The translations under genes were made by a program, and so were the position numbers. This document shows, in pieces, positions 1 through 6,273 of a stretch of DNA of 14,457 nt. Positions within the stretch are counted from its first letter, which is position 1; every line of letters starts with the position of its first letter. The notes below the pieces were generated by a model. It was not told the origin of the DNA. It worked only from the letters and a program-made list of their open reading frames with translations, and did no database searches. Origin of the DNA: an archaeon (lineage in GTDB: Archaea; Asgardarchaeota; Hermodarchaeia; Hermodarchaeales; Hermodarchaeaceae); assembly GCA_016550405.1 (NCBI GenBank), contig JABXGX010000254.1, positions 1-14,457 of the forward strand. The letters run 5' to 3'.

Positions 1-50
1 ACGATCACTAGAAAGATAAGACCGATCCACTGATTTCGATTTAATTCCAT
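1..50 (-). CDS. N-terminus of an unidentified membrane or secreted protein (partial)
   Basis: The first 16 codons of a minus-strand gene that leaves the window at position 1. The start ATG (48-50) is preceded by a strong AGGAGAG ribosome binding site at 57-63. A clear TATA-like box lies further upstream at 95-106. The peptide begins MELNRNQWIGLIFLVIV, a short polar N-terminus followed by a hydrophobic run. This fits a signal anchor, a signal peptide or a first membrane helix. The fragment is too short for a family call. The start signals are what make it credible. Confidence 0.6.
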   Translation of the reverse strand, partial: MELNRNQWIGLIFLVI

Positions 51-94
51 GGTTATCTCTCCTAATGAGATGTTAGAAACGAGAATTCGGGATT

Positions 95-106
95 CCTTTT
101 TATATA
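95..106 (-). promoter_or_regulatory. TATA box for the left-edge gene
   Basis: Read on the minus strand, this is TATATAAAAAGG, a good archaeal TATA element. It would place the transcript start near 70-75, giving a leader of about 20-25 bases that still contains the AGGAGAG ribosome binding site. This is inferred from spacing and composition only. Confidence 0.5.
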
Positions 107-200
107 TTAGACTATTGTATTTGTGTTAAATTGAATAAATAGATAATTTGCCATGCTCTACCATATTCTAGTTTTTATCGTCTTTTCCCGCTTATCTAGG

Positions 201-917
201 TTAGAGTCGAATTTCGAGTTGACACCCTTCATCTCCATGCGATCTACAGCTCACGCGTTCGACACTTCGAATTGGTTGTCCGCACATTATTGTAAAAAGT
301 GTCGGGTAGTAGCTATTGTGAAAGTGGCACATTAACCCTTCATATTTGAAACTAACTTCTTGGAATAAGCAATTATAGGTACGGATTACAAGTGTCTTAT
401 CCTGAAGATGAACACTAGCATTGTAGCCAAGCTGATTTAGGGATTCGCCAAGTTTTTTTCGAAAGGTAGCAGTGCTCATGGGAACTCGGTGACTTTGACG
501 CCATACTTGTGCAGTATCTTTCGCCGCTTGTTTTCCCATGTCTTGGAATAGCTCAATTGTGGCTTCCCTTCCCAATTTTCTTAAAAAAGTAGAAATCAGC
601 ATATCCGCAAGTTGCCAATATCGACGGGGAGGTGTTGTGATGATTAACGCTTTTTGGAGACAGTATCGTTGGGCTGGTCTTCCTCGGGAACGGGGCGCAT
701 CTATGTCGATTTGGCTTTCAGCAATAACTTTCAAGGCGAGAAGATCAACGAGAGTGTATCGGATAGCTGATTCACTGAGATTTGTTCCCTTGGCAATATC
801 GCTAATTGTAGAATTTGGATGAGTGGAGATGAATTCGATAATCCGAGTAGCCGCTCGCTGACTATGTATAGGAATTCGTGAGAGTGTTTCATTATCTATA
901 ATTAATTGGTTTGTCAT
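201..917 (-). CDS. Winged-helix regulator with a SufR-like cysteine-rich C-terminus
   Basis: A 238-residue predicted transcription regulator. Residues about 15-85 form a winged-helix DNA-binding domain: the helix-turn-helix is around SDIAKGTNLSESAIRYTLVD, and the wing ends in RSRGRPAQRY, the R-GRPA-Y signature of the SufR/ArsR-like group (COG2345 type). The C-terminus has cysteines 183, 197, 212, 224 and 232, spaced C-x13-C-x26-C-x7-C with one extra in between. This is close to the pattern that binds an Fe-S cluster in SufR. I chose the ATG at 917, which has GAGGGA upstream. An in-frame GTG at 953 would add 12 residues but has no better site. It is the last gene after fixC and fixX, 60 bases beyond fixX, so it is probably co-transcribed and may control that operon. 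The DNA-binding role is well supported; cluster binding is inference. Confidence 0.8.
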   Translation of the reverse strand: MTNQLIIDNETLSRIPIHSQRAATRIIEFISTHPNSTISDIAKGTNLSESAIRYTLVDLLALKVIAESQIDIDAPRSRGRPAQRYCLQKALIITTPPRRYWQLADMLISTFLRKLGREATIELFQDMGKQAAKDTAQVWRQSHRVPMSTATFRKKLGESLNQLGYNASVHLQDKTLVIRTYNCLFQEVSFKYEGLMCHFHNSYYPTLFTIMCGQPIRSVERVSCRSHGDEGCQLEIRL

Positions 918-977
918 TATTGATTCCCTCTGTGCTTCTTTAGAAGGTTGCACCCAGTGAAGTTAGCATTCTCGAAT

Positions 978-1247
978 CTAGCCATATTGAAATGCGGCTC
1001 CGAAGGTTCCTCGTGGGTAATTCCATTCGATAACACGTTTAGGGCAGAGAATTTTGCAGGTTCCACATTCAATACAGTCTTCGTATTGGAATTGGAATTT
1101 GCCTCCTTCGATTTCAAAACACCCTGCGGGGCAACCAGCGATGCAAGGTTTATTTTTACAACCTTCACATTCTTCAGTTTGCACAATGATATGTGGTTCT
1201 TTGTCGATGTTATAGCGAATAAGCCCAAGTTTTTCTGCGAGTTTCAT
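978..1247 (-). CDS. fixX: FixX-like ferredoxin
   Basis: An 89-residue ferredoxin-like protein with nine cysteines. The first group is Cys27, 30, 35, 39 and 43, inside CEGCKNKPCIAGCPAGCF. The second is Cys58, 61, 64 and 68, inside CIECGTCKILCP, a classic 4Fe-4S motif. Length and arrangement match FixX, the iron-sulfur partner of FixC. In mitochondrial ETF:quinone oxidoreductase the same module is fused at the C-terminus. It should carry electrons between the FixC flavin and quinone at the inner face of the membrane. Its ATG overlaps the fixC stop as ATGA, so the two are translationally coupled. A GGTGA site precedes the start by seven bases. Confidence 0.9.
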   Translation of the reverse strand: MKLAEKLGLIRYNIDKEPHIIVQTEECEGCKNKPCIAGCPAGCFEIEGGKFQFQYEDCIECGTCKILCPKRVIEWNYPRGTFGAAFQYG

Positions 1248-2527
1248 AATCCTCTCACCACTTGTAGTCCATCCCGAATAAGTGATGGAATTGTTACGTT
1301 TCCTAGAACATGCCGAATTAGGTGCTGAACGAGTTTCTGTCGAGGCACACCACGTGAAGTAAATAGTTCGCGTGCGAACGCATTTACTAGATTAGGATAC
1401 GTTGTGTGCACACGTGGATTGTTGAACAGGTATCGGGCCCGTTTGAAGGTTTTCATGTCTTTAAGAACAAAGCTGTCTTGGAGTGATTTTTCGTAGTACT
1501 TTAAGCTTCGCTTAGTGAAGTCGCCCGATTTAGACGCAGCTATTACTGTTTCAGCAGCAGCTATGCCAGATGCAATAGCGAAGTTCATTCCTTCAAGAGC
1601 ATAACCAATATTAAAGGCAAGACCTGCTGCGTCGCCTATGACTAAAAGACCATCCGTGTAGAGCTTTGTGATGCCTGAAAAGCCTCCTTCGGGGACTAGA
1701 TGAGCGGAATACTCTTTGAGGTCTCCGTTGCGAATTAAACGTTGGATGAACGGATAGGATTTGTAGTGCTCTATAAGGTCAGGTGCTGTTTCGCTGGTTA
1801 CTTCGAATGCGGGAAGGAAGATAACAAGACCTAATGAAAGGGTGTCATGGTTTGTATAAAGAAAACCACCACCCGGATAGCCTTTGGTACACCCGATGAA
1901 ATGGTATGCTGCGCCCTCATTGCCGATAAGATTGAACCGTTCTTCAATGACATCCCGTGGAAGCGCATAGACTTCTTTGATACCCAGCCCCATTTGTTCG
2001 GGTGTGTGGTCTTTTCGAAGGTTGGCTTTCTTCGCTAATTGCGAGTTGACTCCGTCTGCTGCAATCACCACATTCGCAAAGACTTCATCTGTCCCTGCTT
2101 TTACTCCGATAATTTGATTATTTTCCCAAAGTAAATCGTCTACTCGAATGCCGGGGGCAAGGAGAGCTCCTGCTTTTTCGGCTTCCTTGGCAAACCATTG
2201 ATCGAACTTATAGCGGTTCACCGAATAACCATCATTTGGAAAGGGGGTACGTTTTCCTGATGAGAAGTCTAAGGTGAACGCAGAACCATTGGAGAGTAAC
2301 GAAAGTCTGTGAGTTGTTATTCGTCGTTCAACAGGAGCTTGTTCCCAGTATTTCGGAATCAAGTTATGGAGCACTTGCCCATATAGAACCCCGCCTGAAA
2401 CATTCTTTTCACCGGGAGTTTTTGCTCGTTCAACTAGCATAACCTGTAATCCGGCTTTTGCTAGTGTATAGGCTGCGGCATTTCCAGCAGGACCAGCACC
2501 AACAACAATTGCACTAAGTGAGTCCAT
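1244..2527 (-). CDS. fixC: FixC-like electron-transfer flavoprotein dehydrogenase
   Basis: A 427-residue FAD-dependent oxidoreductase of the FixC / ETF:quinone oxidoreductase / geranylgeranyl reductase superfamily. The N-terminal dinucleotide-binding fold shows VVGAGPAG at residues 8-15 and the ribose-binding Glu33 in LVERA. It is followed by GEKNVSGGVLYG, typical of FixC, and a second FAD motif, VIGDAAG, about two thirds along. It has no C-terminal Fe-S motif, as expected when FixX is a separate protein, and fixX does follow directly. FixCX accepts electrons from an electron-transfer flavoprotein (EtfAB/FixAB, not in this window) and reduces quinone. The ATG at 2527 fits the family N-terminus. 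An in-frame ATG at 2572 would lie upstream of the transcript start predicted from the TATA box at 2584-2593. A geranylgeranyl reductase role is less likely given fixX. Confidence 0.88.
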   Translation of the reverse strand: MDSLSAIVVGAGPAGNAAAYTLAKAGLQVMLVERAKTPGEKNVSGGVLYGQVLHNLIPKYWEQAPVERRITTHRLSLLSNGSAFTLDFSSGKRTPFPNDGYSVNRYKFDQWFAKEAEKAGALLAPGIRVDDLLWENNQIIGVKAGTDEVFANVVIAADGVNSQLAKKANLRKDHTPEQMGLGIKEVYALPRDVIEERFNLIGNEGAAYHFIGCTKGYPGGGFLYTNHDTLSLGLVIFLPAFEVTSETAPDLIEHYKSYPFIQRLIRNGDLKEYSAHLVPEGGFSGITKLYTDGLLVIGDAAGLAFNIGYALEGMNFAIASGIAAAETVIAASKSGDFTKRSLKYYEKSLQDSFVLKDMKTFKRARYLFNNPRVHTTYPNLVNAFARELFTSRGVPRQKLVQHLIRHVLGNVTIPSLIRDGLQVVRGL

Positions 2528-2583
2528 ATTCTTCGCCTTTAATTTTTTTGACTTCTTTACAAATAAGTGCATAAAAAATGACT

Positions 2584-2593
2584 ATATTATAAC
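2584..2593 (-). promoter_or_regulatory. TATA box for the fixC-fixX-regulator operon
   Basis: On the minus strand the sequence is TATAATATAG within TTATAATATAG, in AT-rich surroundings. The predicted transcript start is near 2557-2562. That leaves a leader of about 30 bases before the preferred fixC start at 2527 and argues against the longer start at 2572. Confidence 0.45.
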
Positions 2594-2707
2594 AATTATC
2601 AACTTCTTTACTGAGATTTCATAAAAATGTTAATAGACAAGTACGAGAGAACATAGGCGTTTCTACAGCTATTTATGCGCTGAACGGAGAATTGTAAATG
2701 TGATTAG

Positions 2708-3082
2708 ATGACCGTTGAACAATTCGATTCTAATTACAGGGATGAAGCTGCAAAAATGCGAACGTTACTAGCAGCTCTTCGAACACTTGAAGCTATTCGA
2801 AGAAGCAAGCTAGCCGTGCTACGAACCGGCATTAGTGTATTGGCGATTTCCCTAACGATTATAACTGTTCTTATATCCACCTCTTCATTTTGGGATCCTG
2901 CAACAGTACTTGTCTTATTATGGTTCGTCGCAATCCTCCTTACAACCCTCTTGATTATTGGAACTTTTCTATTTTGGCGCGGATTACGAGGAATGCGTGA
3001 AATTGACCGAAAACGATACAAGCTAGCCTTGGAAGTTGAAACTCTAGATCACACCTATAAAGGAATCTTTCAAGAGCACTAG
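2708..3082 (+). CDS. Small two-helix membrane protein of unknown function
   Basis: A 124-residue protein I do not recognise. Residues 10-36 form a charged, heptad-like helix. Two hydrophobic segments follow at about 37-58 and 65-90, then a basic, helical tail of about 30 residues. The likely topology is a membrane hairpin with both ends in the cytoplasm, because the flanks are rich in Arg and Lys. An in-frame TAG lies directly before the ATG, so this is the first possible start. There is no clear ribosome binding site nearby. A TATA-like CTATTTATG at 2669-2677 would give a leader of only about 10 bases, consistent with near-leaderless translation. It diverges from the fixC operon and converges with the phosphodiesterase gene 20 bases away. 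Confidence 0.6.
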   Translation: MTVEQFDSNYRDEAAKMRTLLAALRTLEAIRRSKLAVLRTGISVLAISLTIITVLISTSSFWDPATVLVLLWFVAILLTTLLIIGTFLFWRGLRGMREIDRKRYKLALEVETLDHTYKGIFQEH

Positions 3083-3102
3083 GCACGAATCAATAAAGTG
3101 AA

Positions 3103-4389
3103 TTATATTGAATTGGCCCTGAAGGCAAGAAATGGAGTCAATAGTTCATCTTTTGTTATTGAGCCATGACTGCTAAACAGCCCTGGCCAAGGAAGAAGCC
3201 CCACAGATTCCGTGGTAAAGTCTTCTCGTTCCACGCGAAGACTCACCCCGTTCCGTCCAATAAGGAGAAGGTCACCAAGTCTTTGAATAACCTTTCGGGT
3301 TACAGGTTTTGGAAGTAATTTACTTTGATCGAGTTCCTTAGGATTAAGTAGAATGCCCTTATCTTGAATTCGCTCTTGAAGCCACTTAGCTAGTTGACGA
3401 CGTTTAGACGCAGAACGACAGTAAAAATGAGTGACTCGACCAGAATGGCCAGGCGGAATCTTGATTGTTCCTCGAATATCATCAAGTTCTTCGTAGGATA
3501 TGGTGATCGAGCGTCCTTCTTGAAGAGGGTTTTGTCCGTGGTCACTACAAAGAATAATCGTCGTTGTCTTTGCTACAGAGCTTGGAAGTTGTTCAGTGAA
3601 GGCACGAAGTTGTTGATAGAAAGCATTACACCCCGTTTTATACTCAGTTGAGTAAGCTCCATATTTGTGAGCAAGTGTATCGATGAGTGGGAAGTATAGA
3701 GTTGTAAAAAGAGGGGAGGAGGGGTATTCATTAAGGACACGGTTTACCATTCCAAAGGCATCAATGAACCCATTATAGGTGAAGATATTCTCTTTAAGGA
3801 TATAGAACCGCCCGAGACCCGTACCCGGTATTTCCCGAGGAAGGCCTTCAGCTTGCATAAGTTCAGGATGGATTCTCGTTAACAGGTCTGGGATGCCTGG
3901 AGCCCAAAGTAAGGTCTTTACGTCAATTCCAGCGGCAGCAATAGCATCGCGCCAGCGTGTTTTGTCACCCGACATCTTCAGGGTATCAATGAGGGTGTTA
4001 TATTCTCTAAAATAGATAACGTGCCCAAGAATGCCATGTTCACTTGGAGGGAGCCCGAAGTTAATACTGGTGATTGCCGAAGAAGTAATTGAAGGAAAGG
4101 TACTGCTAAGTGTTATACCATCCAAGTCTTCGAAGAAGCCTGAAAGCTTGGTTCCTTGGAAGTTTTGTAGTCCTAGACTGTCGACTATGCAGATTATGAC
4201 GCGATCAGCATTTAATGCATTATTGGATTTAAGATGTTTTGCAACACTGGGAACACCAAAGAGGTCATCACGCGGAATTGGTGCTTTGATACAGCGGAGC
4301 GCAGTGGGTAACACCCTGTAAATGTTTTGCGTGTAATCGGGGACAAATAGGTCATCTGTATTGGTTAAATGCGCTAGATTTAGAGACAA
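3103..4389 (-). CDS. Alkaline phosphatase superfamily / type I phosphodiesterase-nucleotide pyrophosphatase protein
   Basis: A 428-residue metal-dependent hydrolase. The expected two-metal ligand set is visible. Asp70 is in CIVDSLG. The nucleophile is probably Thr97 in SSTFPS, followed by the LPPSEHGILGH stretch (residues 113-123) typical of nucleotide pyrophosphatases. Further ligands are Asp237 and His241 (D-x3-H in PLIDTLAHKYG), Asp283-His284 in CSDHGQ, and His315 in PPGHSGR. It probably cleaves a phosphodiester or phosphonate bond; the substrate cannot be told from sequence. There is no signal peptide, so it is likely cytoplasmic. The start is TTG, placed seven bases after a GAGG site, and the family N-terminus fits. 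The promoter probably lies at 4440-4449. Family confidence is high, specific function low. Confidence 0.85.
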   Translation of the reverse strand: MSLNLAHLTNTDDLFVPDYTQNIYRVLPTALRCIKAPIPRDDLFGVPSVAKHLKSNNALNADRVIICIVDSLGLQNFQGTKLSGFFEDLDGITLSSTFPSITSSAITSINFGLPPSEHGILGHVIYFREYNTLIDTLKMSGDKTRWRDAIAAAGIDVKTLLWAPGIPDLLTRIHPELMQAEGLPREIPGTGLGRFYILKENIFTYNGFIDAFGMVNRVLNEYPSSPLFTTLYFPLIDTLAHKYGAYSTEYKTGCNAFYQQLRAFTEQLPSSVAKTTTIILCSDHGQNPLQEGRSITISYEELDDIRGTIKIPPGHSGRVTHFYCRSASKRRQLAKWLQERIQDKGILLNPKELDQSKLLPKPVTRKVIQRLGDLLLIGRNGVSLRVEREDFTTESVGLLPWPGLFSSHGSITKDELLTPFLAFRANSI

Positions 4390-4439
4390 TGTAAATCCTC
4401 ATCGAAAATGTGTAATGTTGTGAAGCAACAGTCTTGTGT

Positions 4440-4449
4440 GATTTAAATC
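4440..4449 (-). promoter_or_regulatory. TATA-like palindrome ahead of the phosphodiesterase gene
   Basis: The 10-base palindrome GATTTAAATC has a TTTAAA core. It would set a transcript start near 4415-4420, about 25-30 bases before the TTG start at 4389. This 198-base divergent interval (4390-4587) also serves the plus-strand gene at 4588, whose own TATA may be the TTTATTAG run around 4527-4534. An 8-base direct repeat, CAGGGGAC, occurs at 4511-4518 and 4572-4579; the second copy lies just before the GTG start at 4588. Confidence 0.35.
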
Positions 4450-4587
4450 TGTACTAAAACGCGAAATCTTAGAGATTAGCGGAAAAATGGGTATCAGCGC
4501 TTTTCGGGAGCAGGGGACGAAAGACTCTTTATTAGTTTGAGTATAAGTGTTTAGAATAGGAGTAAACGGCACAGGGGACTACTAATC

Positions 4588-5487
4588 GTGATAAAAGGAT
4601 TCGCAGTCTTTCGCATGGACCCTAAAATTGGACCCCAATACATGTATCAGAGTGATACAATCGAGACTATTTCACACCAAGAGGTCCTAGCGATTTTTGC
4701 GACACACAATTTATTCCGCGAAGGCTTTCGAGGTGTTCATGTCAGCAATCGAACCTGGGCAACCTATGTCTTCCCTCCGTGGATTATTGCTCTACTTTTA
4801 GGACCTGATGAACCTATCGGACCCCTTCGAGAACCCATGAAGAAAATCATGGGAACCAACAAATTAGATGAGGAGCCAAAACCGGAGGATTGGAAGAATT
4901 TGTACCATGAGCTGCTGGTTGAGATTCAAAGCTCACCGGTTGCGGACTTTCTCACCTCAAAGAAGACCACGAATTTTCTTAAGGAACTGATTGAACTCGA
5001 TATTCAGTATTTTGATCCACACTTCAACTTTGAGATTGGTGCAACTTATCCCGCGGCTGACCATCTCACAGGACTCCATAGTTATGATACACGATTATTC
5101 TTGGAGAAACTTACCTTGGCAGGAATCTTTACCAGTGAACCCGTGATAGGCGTTACACATTGTCCCATCTGTCTGGGATTCAAAGTAGTGAGTCGGTTAG
5201 CCTGCCCCAAATGTAGTGTGACGGCATTAGATGTGGTTCGGTTTCCCGCTTCAAAGGATTCCGACACAAAATCGTCAGGCGCCTCAGGCAAACCTATGGA
5301 ACTTTTCTATTCATGCCTTACCTGCCAACACACTACCAGCGAACCAGTTGTCACTCTGTTATGCACTGAATGCGGATCACAATTTCAACCCGATGAAGCA
5401 GCATACCGGAATATGGATCGCCTCGTTCTGAATCGACCTATTGCCGAGTCACTAATCAAGAAGGTTGAAGAGTCGGACTCAGAATAG
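4588..5487 (+). CDS. Longin-like N-terminus with C-terminal zinc-knuckle domain
   Basis: A 299-residue protein without a recognised name. Residues 1-90 read as strand-strand-helix-three strands-helix: KGFAVFRMD, PQYMYQSD, the helix around residues 30-44, GVHVSN, TWATYVFP, WIIALLLGPD, then PLREPMKKIMG. This order matches longin and roadblock-like domains. Residues 100-185 are mainly helical. The C-terminus has four CxxC knuckles: Cys192/195, 206/209, 243/246 and 259/262, starting HCPIC. This resembles the archaeal TackOD1-type zinc module. The start is GTG with a GGGGAC stretch just upstream; the next ATG (residue 10) would break the first strand. A Ras-like GTPase gene converges on it 14 bases downstream. 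Longin and roadblock proteins are known platforms or exchange factors for small GTPases, so a functional link is plausible but only inferred. Confidence 0.78.
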   Translation: MIKGFAVFRMDPKIGPQYMYQSDTIETISHQEVLAIFATHNLFREGFRGVHVSNRTWATYVFPPWIIALLLGPDEPIGPLREPMKKIMGTNKLDEEPKPEDWKNLYHELLVEIQSSPVADFLTSKKTTNFLKELIELDIQYFDPHFNFEIGATYPAADHLTGLHSYDTRLFLEKLTLAGIFTSEPVIGVTHCPICLGFKVVSRLACPKCSVTALDVVRFPASKDSDTKSSGASGKPMELFYSCLTCQHTTSEPVVTLLCTECGSQFQPDEAAYRNMDRLVLNRPIAESLIKKVEESDSE

Positions 5488-5501
5488 GACAAAACAAAGA
5501 A

Positions 5502-6053
5502 CTATATCTTATCCCAAGGTTTTCCAGATTTTTCATACGAGGAGTAGATTTTCTTGGCAAGTGATTCAAAAACATCACTTACATGAAAATCGTCTTTCGC
5601 ACTGCTTTCAATAAATTCCATTTTCAACTGCTTCGCAGTACTTATGCCATCCTCTTCTGAAATTGCGCGTTGATCTTTCAAATCAGCTTTACAACCTACG
5701 AGCACTAACGGGATTCCTTCACACCGTTGATAGACTTGCTGGATCCAATGGTCAACTCGGTCAAAGGACTGTTGATCTGTAACATCGTAGGCAACAATTG
5801 CGCCAGCAGCACCTTCGAAGTATAAGCCCCGGATGAAATCAAAGCGTTCTTGTCCTCCTGTGTCGTAGATAACTAATTTGATGTTTGTGTCATCCCTCAA
5901 TTTGATTTGCTTGGTAAAGAAGTCGACACCTAAGGTGAAGAGGTAACTTTCATCAAATTGACCCGTTGTGTAACGGCGTGCAAGGGAGGTTTTACCGACC
6001 CCGGCATCGCCAACAACTATGACTTTGTAGACAACTTCGGCGAGTTCTTCCAT
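5502..6053 (-). CDS. Ras/Rab-like small GTPase
   Basis: A 183-residue single-domain small GTPase. G1 is GDAGVGKT (15-22) and the switch I threonine is Thr40 in FTLGVDF. G3 is DTGGQE (64-69), mixing the Arf-type double glycine with a Rab-like ERF continuation; catalytic Gln68 is kept. G4 is CKAD (121-124) instead of NKxD. G5 is ESSAK (149-153). Cys at the first G4 position is known in eukaryotic Rnd-type Rho proteins, so nucleotide binding is probably retained. The C-terminus ends KPWDKI with no cysteine, so there is no prenylation site, and no N-terminal myristoylation glycine is seen. The ATG has a GGTGA site seven bases upstream. It probably acts as a cytoplasmic molecular switch. Ras-superfamily GTPases of this type are abundant in Asgard archaea. 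Confidence 0.92.
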   Translation of the reverse strand: MEELAEVVYKVIVVGDAGVGKTSLARRYTTGQFDESYLFTLGVDFFTKQIKLRDDTNIKLVIYDTGGQERFDFIRGLYFEGAAGAIVAYDVTDQQSFDRVDHWIQQVYQRCEGIPLVLVGCKADLKDQRAISEEDGISTAKQLKMEFIESSAKDDFHVSDVFESLAKKIYSSYEKSGKPWDKI

Positions 6054-6143
6054 TCAATGTTCACCCGCGGGATTCCTATTTTACCACTTTACCGACGTGC
6101 CTTTAAGTGCTTTGTGTTAAAAACTGAGTGTAGGTTGAAGTTT

Positions 6144-6248
6144 AGGGTATCTACAACAATCTGAGCTTATCTTCGAGGTCAGAGTGTGTTTTCTTATTGG
6201 AAGCGAAAGCCATTTTGGGTGAAAGAATGAAGTAAGGGCGTCTACAAC
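6144..6248. repeat. Imperfect 14-base direct repeat in the GTPase-trpB2 intergenic region
   Basis: AGGGTATCTACAAC at 6144-6157 and AGGGCGTCTACAAC at 6235-6248 agree at 12 of 14 positions and lie 91 bases apart. Both are in the 220-base divergent region between the GTPase and trpB2; the second copy is 25 bases before the trpB2 ATG. They could be regulator binding sites or chance. Nothing else stands out in this interval except a weak TTTTTAAC box on the minus strand near 6117-6124 that could serve the GTPase gene. Confidence 0.3.
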
Positions 6249-6273
6249 TGACTAGTTTGCGTAGGCGTTTATT

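Noticed and set aside
153..335. Plus-strand open frame opposite the regulator C-terminus
   Set aside because: It lies antisense to the conserved cysteine region of the regulator and has no ribosome binding site.
917..1228. Open frame on the minus strand overlapping fixX in another phase
   Set aside because: Its translation has no family features, while the overlapping frame encodes a clear two-cluster ferredoxin with a coupled start.
1244..2572. Longer fixC start at 2572 adding 15 lysine-rich residues
   Set aside because: There is no ribosome binding site, the extra residues do not fit the family N-terminus, and the likely TATA box puts the transcript start downstream of it.
2734..3021. Minus-strand open frame opposite the two-helix membrane protein
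   Set aside because: It has no hydrophobic or family pattern. The plus-strand frame has sensible membrane helices with charged flanks, so it is preferred.
4416..4430. Small hairpin TGTTG-TGAAG-CAACA in the phosphodiesterase leader
   Set aside because: Five-base arms are expected by chance in a 200-base AT-rich region.
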